This document shows, piece by piece, positions 1 to 12,700 of a DNA stretch of 64,000 nt. Each line of letters opens with the position of its first letter. Within the stretch, counting starts at the first letter, position 1. The notes under the pieces are model-generated. The model searched no databases, was not told where the DNA came from, and saw only the letters and a list, made by a program, of their open reading frames with translations. Source of the DNA: Congeria kusceri (Eukaryota; Mollusca; Bivalvia; Myida; Dreissenidae); contig JAPFQT010000428.1 in NCBI GenBank assembly GCA_027627225.1, forward strand, positions 1 through 64,000, written 5' to 3'. The position numbers and the translations under genes are program-made.

Positions 1-3000
1 GGATGGCTAGAATTGTGTTTCCAACTTCACGGACCTAGGGAGTGTATCTGAATGGCTAGAATAGTGTCCCAACTGCACGGACCTAGGGAGTGTATCTGAT
101 TGGCTAGAATTGTGTCCCCACTGTACTGCACGGACCTAGGGAGTGTATCTGATTGGCTAGAATTGTGTACTCACCGCACGGACCCAGGGAGTGTATCTGA
201 TTGGCTAGAATTGTGTCCTCACTGCACGGACCTAGCGAGTGTTTCTGGATGGCTAGAATTGTGTCCCCACGACACGGAACTAGGGAGTGTATCTGAATGG
301 CTAGAATTGTGTCCCCACTGCACGTACCCAGAGAGTGTATCAGGAGGGCTAGAATTGTGTCCCCACTGCAAGGACCTAGAGAGTGTATCTGAAAGGCTAC
401 AATTGTGTCCTCACTGCACGGACCTAGAGAGTGTATCTGGATGGCTAGAATTGTGTCCCAACTGCACGGACCTAGGGAGTGTATCTGGATGGCTAGAATT
501 GTGTCCCCACTGCACGGACCTAGGGAGGTATCTGAATGGATAGAATTGTGTCCCCACTGCACGGACCTAGGGAGTGTATCTGAATGGCTAGAATTGTGTC
601 CTCACTGCACGGACCTAGGGAGTGTATCTGAATGGCTAGAATTGTTTCCCCACTGCACGGACCTAGGGAGTGTATCTGAGTGGCTAGAATTGTGTCGCCA
701 CTCAACGGACCTTTTGAGTGTATCTGAATGGCTAGAATTGTGTCCCCACTGCACGGACCTAGGGAGTGTATCACAATGGCTAGAATAGTATCCCCACTGC
801 ACGGACATAGGGAGTGTATCTGTATGGCTAGAATTGTGTCCCCACTGCACGGACCTAGGGAGTGTATCTGAATGGCTAGAATTGTGTCCCCACTGCACGG
901 ACCTAGGGAGTGTATCTGAATGGCTAGAATTGTGTCCCCACTGCACGGACCTAGGGAGTTTATCAGATTGTCTAGAATTGTGTCCCAACTGCACGGACCT
1001 AGGGAGTGTATCTGAATGGCTAGAATTGTGTCCCCACTGCACGGACCTAGAGAGTGTATCTGATTGGCTAGAATTGTATCCTCACTGAACAGACCTAGGG
1101 AGTGTATCTGATTGGCTAGAATTGTGTCCTCACTGCACGGACCTAGGGAGTGTATCTGAATGGCGAGAATATTGTCCCCACTGCACGGACCATGGGAGTG
1201 TATCTGATTGGCTTGAATTGTGTCCTCACTGCACGGACCTAGGGAGTGTATCTGAACGACTAGAATTGTGTCCCCACTGCACGGACCTAGAGAGTGTATC
1301 TGAATGGCTAGAATTGTGTCACTACTGCACGGAACTAGGGTGTGTATCTGAATGGCTAGAATAGTGTCCCAACTGCACGGAGCTAGGGAGGGTATCTGAA
1401 TGGCTAGAATTGTGTCCCCACTGCACGGACCTAGGGAGTGCATCAGAATGGCTAGAAATGTGTCCTCACTGCACGGACCTAGGGAGTGTATCTGAATGGC
1501 TAGAATTGTATCCCCACTGCACGGTTCTAGAGAGTGTATCTGAATGGCTAGAATTGTGTCCCCACTGCACAGACCGAGGGAGTGTATCTGAATAGCTAGA
1601 ATAGTGTCCCAACTGCACGGACCTAGGGAGTGTATCTGTATGGCTAGAATTGTGTCCCCACTGCACGGACCTAGTGAGTGTATCTGAATGGCAAGAGTTG
1701 TGTTCTCACTGCACGGACCTAGGGAGTGTATCTGAATGGCTAGAATTGTGTCCACACTGCACGGACCTAGAGAGAGTATCTGAATGGCTAGAATTGTGTC
1801 CTCACTGTAAGGACCTAGAGAGTGTATCTGAATGGCTAGAAATGTGTCCTCACTGTACGGACATAGGGAGTGTATCTGAATGGCTAGAATTGTGTCCCCA
1901 CTGGACGGACATAGGGAGTGTATCTGAATGGCTAGAATACTGTCCCCACTGTTCGGACCCAGGGAGTGTATCTGAATGGCTAGAATTGTGTCCTTACTGC
2001 ACGGACACAGGGAGTGTATTTGAATGTCTAGAATTGTGAGCCCACTGCACGGACCTAGAGAGTGTATCTGGATGGCTAGAATTGTGTCCCCATTGCACGG
2101 ACCTAGAGAGTGTATCTGATTGGCTAGAATTGTGTCCCCACTGCACGTACCTATGGAGTGTATCTGATGGATAGAATTGTGTCCTCACTGCACGGACCCA
2201 GGGAGTGTATCTGAAAGGCTAGAATTGTGTCCTCACTGCACGGACCTAGAGAGTGTATCTGGATGGCTAGAATTGTGTCCCAACTGCACGGACCTAGGGA
2301 TTGTATCTGAATGGCTAGAATTGTGTCTCCACTGCACGGACCTAGAGAGTGTATCTGAATGGCTAGAATTGTGTCCCCACTGCACGGACCTAGAGAGTGT
2401 ATCTGAATGGCTAGAATTGTGTCCCCACTGCACGGACCTGGAGAGTGTATCTGGATGGCTAGAATTGTGTCCCAACTTCACGGACCTAGGGAGTGTATCT
2501 GAATGGCTAGAATAGTGTCCCAGCTGCACGGACCTAGGGTGTGTATCTGAATGTCTAGAATAGTGTCCCAACTGCACGGACCTAGGGAGTGTATCTGAAT
2601 GGCTAGAATTGTGTCCCCACTGTACTGCACGGACCTAGGGAGTGTATTTGATTGGCTAAAATTGTGTACTCACCGCACGACCCAGGGAGTGTATCTGATT
2701 GGCTAGAATTGTGTCCTCACTGCACGGACCTAGCGAGTGTATCTGGATGGCTAGAATAGTGTCCCCACGACACGGAACTAGGGAGTGTATCTGAATGGCT
2801 AGAATTGTGTCCCCACTGCACGTACCCAGAGAGTGTATCTGGATGGCTAGAATTGTGTCCCCACTGCAAGGACCTAGAGAGTGTATCTGAAAGGCTAGAA
2901 TTGTGTCCTCACTGCACGGACCTAGAGAGTGTATCTGGATGGCTAGAACTGTGTCCCAACTGCACGGACCTAGGGAGTGTATCTGATTGGCTAGAATTGT

Positions 3001-3187
3001 GTCCCCACTGCACGGACCTAGAGAGTGTATCTGAATGGCTAGAATTGTGCCCCACTGCACGGACCTAGGGAGTGTATCTGGATGGCTAGAATTGTGTCCC
3101 AACTTCACGGACCTAGGGAGTGTATCTGAATGGCTAGAATAGTGTCCCAACTGCACGGACCTAGGGAGTGTATCTGATTGGCTAGAA

Positions 3188-4051
3188 TTGTGTCCCCACT
3201 GTACGGACCCAGGGAGTGTATCTGGATGGCTAGAATTGTGTCCTGACTGCACGGACCTAGGGAGTGTTTCTGATTGGCTAGAATTGTGTCCTCACTGCAC
3301 GGACCCAGGGAGTGTATCTGAATGGCTAGAATTGTGTCCTCACTGCACGGACCTAGAGAGTGTATCTGAATGGCTAGAATTGTGTCCCCACGGCACGGAC
3401 CTAGGGAGTGTATCTCAATGACTGGAATTGTGTCCTGACTGCACGGACCTAGGGAGTGTTTCTGATTGGCTAGAATTGTGTCCTCACTGCACGGACCCAG
3501 GGAGTGTATCTGAATGGCTAGAATTGTGTCCTCACTGCACGGACCTAGAGAGTGTATCTGGATGGCTAGAACTGTGTCCCAACTGCACGGACCTAGGGAG
3601 TGTATCTGATTGGCTAGAATTGTGTCCCCACTGCACGGACCTAGAGAGTGTATCTGAATGGCTAGAATTGTGTCCCCACTGCACGGACCTAGGGAGTGTA
3701 TCTGGATGGCTAGAATTGTGTCCCAACTTCACGGACCTAGGGAGTGTATCTGAATGGCTAGAATAGTGTCCCAACTGCACGGACCTAGGGAGTGTATCTG
3801 ATTGGCTAGAATTGTGTCCCCACTGTACGGACCCAGGGAGTGTATCTGGATGGCTAGAATTGTGTCCTGACTGCACGGACCTAGGGAGTGTTTCTGATTG
3901 GCTAGAATTGTGTCCTCACTGCACGGACCCAGGGAGTGTATCTGAATGGCTAGAATTGTGTCCTCACTGCACGGACCTAGAGAGTGTATCTGAATGGCTA
4001 GAATTGTGTCCCCACGGCACGGACCTAGGGAGTGTATCTCAATGACTGGAA
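3188..4051. repeat. Short-range duplication within the satellite (offsets 192 and 624 bp)
   Basis: The unit series beginning at 3188 recurs from 3812, exactly 624 bp (13 units) later, with the same order of variant units, including the rare cctgactgc and ccccacggc forms. A sub-run from 3236 also recurs at 3428 (192 bp, 4 units). The preserved order of rare variants shows block duplication and not independent mutation. Confidence 0.75.
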
Positions 4052-6725
4052 ATGTGTTCCCACTGTACGGACATAGGGAGTGTTTCTGAATGGCTAAAAT
4101 TGTGTCCTCACTGCACGGACCCAGGGAGAGTTTCTGAATGGCTAGAATTGTGTCCCCACTGCACGGACCTAGGGAGTGCATCAGAATGGCTAGAATTGTG
4201 TCCCCACTGCACGGTCCTAGGGAGGTATCTGAATGGCTAGAATTGTGTCCCCACTGCACGGACATAGGGAGTGTATCTGATTGGCCAGAATTGTGTCCTC
4301 ACTGCACGGACCTAGGGAGTGTATCTGAATGGCTAGAATTGTGTCCACACTGCACGGACCTAGGGAGTGTATCTGATTGGCTAGAATTGTGTCGCCACTC
4401 CACGGACCTAGGGAGTGCATCTGAAAGGCTAGAATTGTGTCCCCACTGCACGGACCTGGAGAGTGTATCTGTATGGCTAGAATAGTATCCCCACTGCACG
4501 GACCTAGGGAGTGCATCTGAATGGCTAGAATTGTGTCCCCACTGCACGGACCTAGGGAGTGTATCTGAATGGCTAGAATTGTGTCCCCACTGCACGGACC
4601 TAGAGAGTGTATCTTAATGGCTAGAACTGTGTCACTACTGCACGGACCTAGGGTGTGTATCTGAATGGCTAGAATAGTGTCCCAACTGCACGGACCTAGG
4701 GAGGGTATCTGAATGGCTAGAATTGTGTCCCCACTGCACGGACCTAGTGAGTGTATCTGTATGGATAGAATTGTGTCCCCACTGCACGGACCTAGGGAGT
4801 GTATCTGATAGGCTAAATTTGTGTCCCCACTGCACGGACCTAGAGAGTGTGGCTAGAATTGTGTCCCCATTGCACGGACCTAGAGAGTGTATCTGATTGG
4901 CTAGAATTGTGTCCCCACTGCACGTACCTATGGAGTGTATCTGAATGGATAGAATTGTGTCCTCACTGCACGGACCCAGGGAGTGTATCTGAAAGGCTAG
5001 AATTGTGTCCTCACTGCACGGACCTAGCGAGTGTATCTGGATGGCTAGAATTGTGTCCCCACGACACGGAACTAGGGAGTGTATCTGAATGGCTAGAATT
5101 GTGTCCCCACTGCACGTACCCAGAGAGTGTATCTGGATGGCTAGAATTGTGTCCCCACTGCAAGGACCTAGAGAGTGTATCTGAAAGGCTAGAATTGTGT
5201 CCTCACTGCACGGACCTAGAGAGTGTATCTGGATGGCTAGAACTGTGTCCCAACTGCACGGACCTAGGGAGTGTATCTGAATGGCTAGAATTGTGTCCCC
5301 ACTGCACGGACCTAGAGAGTGTATCTGAATGGCTAGAATTGTGTCCCCACTGCACGGACCTAGGGAGTGTATCTGGATGGCTAGAATTGTGTCCCAACTT
5401 CACGGACCTAGGGAGTGTATCTGAATGGCTAGAATAGTGTCCCAACTGCACGGACCTAGGGAGTGTATCTGATTGGCTAGAATTGTGTCCCCACTGTACG
5501 GACCCAGGGAAGTATCTGGATGGCTAAAATTGTGTCCTGACTGCACGGACCTAGGGAGTGTTTCTGATTGGCTAGAATTGTGTCCTCACTGCACGGACCC
5601 AGGGAGTGTATCTGAATGGCTAGAATTGTGTCCTCACTGCACGGACCTAGAGAGTGTATCTGAATGGCTAGAATTGTGTCCCCACGGCACGGACCTAGGG
5701 AGTGTCTCTCAATGACTGGAAATGTGTTCCCACAGTACGGACATAGGGAGTGTTTCTGAATGGCTAGAATTGTGTCCTCACTGCACGGACCCAGGGAGAG
5801 TTTCTGAATGGCTAGAATTGTGTCCCCACTGCACGGACCTAGGGAGTGCATCAGAATGGCTAGAATTGTGTCCCCACTGCACGGTCCTAGGGAGGTATCT
5901 GAATGGCTAGAATTGTGTCCCCACTGCACGGACATAAGGAGTGTATCTGATTGGCCAGAATTGTGTCCTCACTGCACGGACCTAGTGAGTGTATCTGAAT
6001 GGCTAGAATTGTGTCCACACTGCACGGACCTAGGGAGTGTATCTGAATGGCTAGAATTGTGTCGCCACTCCACGGACCTAGGGAGTGCATCTGAAAGGCT
6101 AGAATTGTGTCCCCACTGCACGGACCTGGAGAGTGTATCTGTATGGCTAGAATAGTATCCCCACTGCACGGACCTAGGGAGTGCATCTGAATGGCTAGAA
6201 TTGTGTCCCCACTGCACGGACCTAGGGAGTGAATCTGAATGGCTAGAATTGTGTCCCCACTGCACGGACCTAGAGAGTGTATATGGATGGCTAGAACTGT
6301 GTCACTACTGCACGGACCTAGGGTGTGTATCTGAATGGCTAGAATAGTGTCCCAACTGCACGGACCTAGGGAGGGCATCTGAATGGCTAGAATTGTGTCC
6401 CCACTGCACGGACCTAGTGAGTGTATCTGTATGGATAGAATTGTGTCCCCACTGCACGGACCTAGGGAGTGTATCTGATAGGCTAGATTTGTGTCCCCAC
6501 TGCACGGACCTAGAGAGTGTGGCTAGAATTGTGTCCCCATTGCACGGACCTAGAGAGTGTATCTGATTGGGTAGAATTGTGTCCCCACTGCACGTACCTA
6601 TGGAGTGTATCTGAATGGATAGAATTGTGTCCTCACTGCACGGACCGAGGGAGTGTATCTGAAAGGCTAGAATTGTGTCCTCACTGCACGGACCTAGTGA
6701 GTGTATCTGGATGGCTAGAATTGTG
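3540..6725. repeat. Satellite higher-order block duplicated at ~1,670 bp offset
   Basis: About 3540-5055 and 5212-6725 carry the same succession of variant units with an offset of 1670-1672 bp. Shared rare markers are ctagaactgtgtccc, a ggccag unit, a cgccactcc unit, and a deletion giving gagagtgtggctagaatt near 4845 and 6515. The offset shifts by two bases where the second copy has the shortened cccagggaagtatctgg unit near 5510. Boundaries are approximate, judged by eye. Confidence 0.8.
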
Positions 6726-9700
6726 TCCCAACTGCACGGATCTAGGGAGTGTATCTGAATGGCTAGAATTGTGTCCCCACTGCACGGACATAGAGAGTGT
6801 ATCTGAATGGCTAGAATTGTGTCCCCACTGCACGGACCTGGAGAGTGTATCTGGATGGCTAGAATTGTGTCCCAACTTCACGGACCTAGGGAGTGTATCT
6901 GGATGGCTAGAATAGTGTCCCAACTGCACGGACCTAGGGAGTGTTTCTGATTGGCTAGAATTGTGTCCCCACTGTACTGAACGGACCTAGGGAGTGTATC
7001 TGATTGGCTAGAATTGTGTCCTCACCGCACGGACCCAGGGAGTTTATCTGATGGCTAGAATTGTGTCCTCGCTGCACGGACCTATCGAGTGTATCTGGAT
7101 GGCTAGATTTGTGTCCCCACGACACGGAACTAGGGAGTGTATCTGGATGGCTAGAATTGTGTCCCCACTGCACGGACCCAGAGAGTGTATCTGGATGGCT
7201 AGAATTGTGTCCCCACTACAAGGACCTAGAGAGTGTATCTGAATGGCTAGAATTGTGTCCTCACTGCACGGACCTAGAGTGTATCTGGATGGCTAGAATT
7301 GTGTCCCAACTGCACGGACCTAGGGAGTGTTTCTGAATGGCTAGAATTGTGTCACCACTGCACGGACCTAGAGAGTGTATCTGAATGGCTAGAATTGTGT
7401 CCCGACTGCACGGACCTAGGGAGTGTATCTGGATGGCTAGAATTGTGTCCCAACTTCACGGACCTAGGGAGTGTATATGAATGGCTAGAATAGTGTCCCA
7501 ACTCCACGGACCTAGGGAGTGTATCTGATTGGCTAGAATTGTGTCCCCACTGTACGGACCCAGGGAGTGTATCTGAATGGCTAGAATTGTTCCTCACTGC
7601 ACGGACCTAGGGAGTGTATCTGATTGGCTAGAATTGTGTCCTCACTGCACGGACCCAGGCAGTGTATCAGATGGCTAGAATTGTGTCCTCACTGCACGGA
7701 CCTAGAGAGTGTATCTGGATGGCTAGAATTGTGTCCCCACGACACGGACCTAGGGAGTGTATCTGAATGGCTAGAATTGTGTCCCCACTGCACGGACCCA
7801 GAGAGTGTATCTGGATGGCTAGAATTGTGTCCCCACTGCAAGGACCTAGAGAGTGTATCTGAATGGCTAGAATTGTGTCCCCACTGCACGGACCCAGGGA
7901 AGGTATCTGAATGGCTAGAATAGTGTCCCCACTGCACGGACCTAGAGAGTGTATCTGGATGGCTAGAATTGTGTCCCCACTGCACGGACCTAGGGAGTGT
8001 ATCTGGATGGCTAGAATTGTGTCCCAACTTCACGGACCTAGGGAGTGTATCTGAATGGCTAAAATTGTATCCTCACTGCACGGACCTAGGGAGTTTATCT
8101 GAATGGCTAGAATTGTGTCCCCACTGTACGGACCCAGGGAGTGTATCTGAATGGCTAGAATTGTTCCTCACTGCACGGACCTAGGGAGTGTATCTGATTG
8201 GCTAGAATTGTGTCCTCTCTGCACGGACCCAGGGAGTGTATCAGATGGCTAGAATTGTGTCCCCACTGCAAGGACCTAGAGAGTGTATCTGGATGGCTAG
8301 AATTGTGTCCCCACGAGACGGACCTAGGGAGTGTATCTGAATGGCTAGAATTGTGTCCCCACTGCACGGATCCAGACATTGTATCTGGATGGATAGAATT
8401 GTGTCCCCACTGCAAGGACCTAGAGAGTGTATCTGATTGGCTAGAATTGTGTCCCCACTGCACGGACCCAGGGAAGGTATCTGAATGGCTAGAATAGTGT
8501 CCCCACTGCACGGACCTAGAGAGTCTATCTGAATGGCTAGAATAGTGTCCTCACTGCACGGACCAAGAGAGTGTATCTGAATGGCTAGAATTGTGTCCTC
8601 ACTTCACGGACCTAGGGAGTGTATCTGCATGGCTAAAATTGCATCCTCACTGCACGGACCTAGGGAGTTTATCTGAATGGCTAGAATAGTGTCCCAACTG
8701 CACGGACCTAGGGAGTGTATCTCAAAGGCTAGAATTGTGTCCTCACTGTAGGGACCTAGGGAGTGTTTCTGAATGGCTAGAATTGTGCCCCACTGCACGG
8801 ACCTAGGGAGTGTATCTGTATGGCTAGAATTGTGTCCTCATTGCACGGACCTAGGGAGTGTATCTGAATGGCTAGAATTGTGTCCCCACTGCACGGACCT
8901 AAGGAGTGTATATGAATGGCTAGAATTGTGTCGCCACTCCACGGACCTAGGGAGTGTATCTGAAAGGCTAGAATTGTGTCCCCACTGCACGGACCTGGAG
9001 AGTGTATCTGTATGGATAGAATAGTATCCCCACTGCACGGACCTAGGGAGTGTATCTGATTGGCTAGAATTGTGTCCCCACTGCACGGACCTAGGGAGTG
9101 TTTCTGAATGGCTAGAATTGTGTCCCCACTGCACGGACCTAGAGAATGTATCTGAATGGATAGAATTGTGTCCCCACTGCACGGACCTAGGGAGTGTATC
9201 AGAATGGCTAGAATTGTGTCCCAACTGCACGGACCAAGGGAGTGTATCTGGATGGCTAGAATTGTGTCCCCACTGCACGGACCTAGAGAGTGTATCTGTG
9301 TGGCTAGAATTGTGTCCTCACTGCACGGACCTAGGGAGTGTATCTCAATTGCTAGAATTGTGTCCTCACTGCACGGACCTAGGGAGTGTATCTGAATGGC
9401 GAGAATTGTGTCCCCACTGCACGGACCTAGGGAATGTATCTGATTGGCTTGAATTGTGTCCTCACTGCACGGACCTAGGGAGTGTATCTGAACGACTAGA
9501 ATTGTGTCCCCACTGCACGGACCTAGAGAGTGTATCTGATTGGCTTGAATTGTGTCACTACTTCACGGACCAAGGGTGTGTATCTGATTGGCTAGAATAG
9601 TGTCCCAACTGCACGGACCTAGAGAGTCTATCTGAATGGCTAGAATTGTGTCCTCACTGCACGGACCTATGGAGTTTATCTGAATGGCTAGAATAGTGTC

Positions 9701-12700
9701 CCAACTGCACGGACCTAGGGAGTGTATCTCAAAGGCTAGAATTGTGTCCTCACTGTAGGGACCTAGGGAGTGTATCTGAATGGCTAGAATGGTGTCCCCA
9801 CTGTACGGACCTAGTGATAGTATCTGAATGGCTAGAATTGTGTCCCCATTGCACGGACCTAGAGAGTGTATCTCAATGACTGGAAATGTGTTCCCACTGT
9901 ACGGACATAGGGAGTGTATCTGAATGGCAAGAATTGTGTCCTCATTGCACGGACCCAGGGAGAGTTTCTGAATGGCTAGAATTGTGTCCCAACTGCACGG
10001 ACCTAGGGAGAGTGTCTGAATGGCTAGAATTGTGTCCCCACTGCACGGACCTAGGGAGTGCATCTGAATGGCTATAATTGTGTCCCCACTGCACGGACCT
10101 AGGGAGGTATCTGATTGGATAGAATTGTGTCCCCACTGCACGGACCTAGGGAGTGTATCTGAATGGCTAGAATTGTGTCCGCACTGCACGGACCTAGGGA
10201 GTGTATCTGAATGGCTAGAATTGTGTCCCCACTGCACGGACCTAGGGAGTGTATCAGATTGGCTAGAATTGTGTCCCCACTGCACGGACCTAGGGAGTGC
10301 ATCTGAATGGCTATAATTGTGTCCCCACTGCACGGACCTAGGGAGGTATCTGAATGGATAGAATTGTGTCCCCACTGCACGGACCTAGGGAGTGTATCTG
10401 AATGGCTAGAATTGTGTCCGCACTGCACGGACCTAGGGAGTGTATCTGAATGGCTAGAATTGTGTCCCCACTGCACGGACCTAGGGAGTGTATCAGATTG
10501 GCTAGAATTGTGTCCCAACTGCACGGACCTAGGGAGTGTATCTGAATGGCTAGAATTGTGTCCGCACTGCACGGATCTAGGGAGTGTATCTGAATGGCTA
10601 GAATAGTATCCCCACTGCACGGACCTAGGGAGTGTATCTGTATGGCTAGAATTGTGTCCCCACTGCACGGACCTAGGGAGTGTATCTGAATGGCTAGAAT
10701 TGTGTCCCCACTGCACGGACCTAGGGAGTGTATCTGGATGGCTAGAATTGTGTCCCAACTTCACGGACCTAGGGAGTGTATCTGAATGGCTAGAATAGTG
10801 TCCCAACTGCACGGACCTAGGGAGTGTATCTGATTGGCTAGAATTGTGTCCCCACTGCACGGACCTAGGGAGAGTTTCTGAATGGCTAGAATTGTGTCCC
10901 CACTGCACGGACCTAGGGAGTGCATCAGAATGGCTAGAATTGTGTCCCCACTGCACGGTCCTAGGGAGGTATCTGAATGGCTAGAATTGTGTCCCCACTG
11001 CACGGACATAGGGAGTGTATCTGATTGGCCAGAATTGTGTCCTCACTGCACGGACCTAGGGAGTGTATCTGAATGGCTAGAATTGTGTCCACACTGCACG
11101 GACCTAGGGAGTGTATCTGAATGGCTAGAATTGTGTCGCCACTCCACGGACCTAGGGAGTGCATCTGAAAGGCTAGAATTGTGTCCCCACTGCACGGACC
11201 TGGAGAGTGTATCTGTATGGCTAGAATAGTATCCCCACTGCACGGACCTAGGGAGTGCATCTGAATGGCTAGAATTGTGTCCCCACTGCACGGACCTAGG
11301 GAGTGTATCTGAATGGCTAGAATTGTGTCCCCACTGCACGGACCTAGAGAGTGTATATGGATGGCTAGAACTGTGTCACTACTGCACGGACCTAGGGTGT
11401 GTATCTGAATGGCTAGAATAGTGTCCCAACTGCAAGGACCTAGGGAGGGCATCTGAATGGCTAGAATTGTGTCCCCACTGCACGGACCTAGTGAGTGTAT
11501 CTGTATGGATAGAATTGTGTCCCCACTGCACGGACCTAGGGAGTGTATCTGATAGGCTAGATTTGTGTCCCCACTGCACGGACCTAGAGAGTGTGGCTAG
11601 AATTGTGTCCCCATTGCACGGACCTAGAGAGTGTATCTGATTGGCTAGAATTGTGTCCCCACTGCACGTACCTATGGAGTGTATCTGAATGGATAGAATT
11701 GTGTCCTCACTGCACGGACCCAGGGAGTGTATCTGAAAGGCTAGAATTGTGTCCTCACTGCACGGACCTAGAGAGTGTATCTGGATGGCTAGAATTGTGT
11801 CCCAACTGCACGGATCTAGGGAGTGTATCTGAATGGCTAGAATTGTGTCCCCACTGCACGGACCTAGAGAGTGTATCTGCATGGCTAGAATTGTGTCCCC
11901 ACTGCACGGACCTGGAGAGTGTATCTGGATGGCTAGAATTGTGTCCCAACTTCACGGACCTTGGGAGTGTATCTGAATGGCTAGAATAGTGTCCCAACTG
12001 CACGGACCTAGGGAGTGTTTCTGATTGGCTAGAATTGTGTCCCCACTGTACTGAACGGACCTAGGGAGTGTATCTGATTGGCTAGAATTGTGTCCTCACC
12101 GCACGGACCCAGGGAGTTTATCTGATGGCTAGAATTGTGTCCTCACTGCACGGACCTATCGAGTGTATCTGGATGGCTAGATTTGTGTCCCCACGACACG
12201 GAACTAGGGAGTGTATCTGAATGGCTAGAATTGTGTCCCCACTGCACGGACCCAGAGAGTGTATCTGGATGGCTAGAATTGTGTCCCCACTGCAAGGACC
12301 TAGAGAGTGTATCTGAATGGCTAGAATTGTGTCCTCACTCCACGGACCTAGAGTGTATCTGGATGGCTAGAATTGTGTCCCAACTGCACGGACCTAGGGA
12401 GTGTTTCTGAATGGCTAGAATTGTGTCCCGACTGCACGGACCTAGGGAGTGTATCTGGATGGCTAGAATTGTGTCCCAACTTCACGGACCTAGGGAGTGT
12501 ATATGAATGGCTAGAATAGTGTCCCAACTCCACGGACCTAGGGAGTGTATCTGATTGGCTAGAATTGTGTCCCCACTGTACGGACCCAGGGAGTGTATCT
12601 GAATGGCTAGAATTGTTCCTCACTGCACGGACCTAGGGAGTGTATCTGATTGGCTAGAATTGTGTCCTCACTGCACGGACCCAGGCAGTGTATCAGATGG

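Noticed and set aside
520..1755. 411-codon minus-strand open frame and dozens of 60-270-codon frames in the satellite
   Set aside because: All are phase readings of the 48-bp unit, overlap on both strands, and start or stop at unit indels or recurring substitutions.
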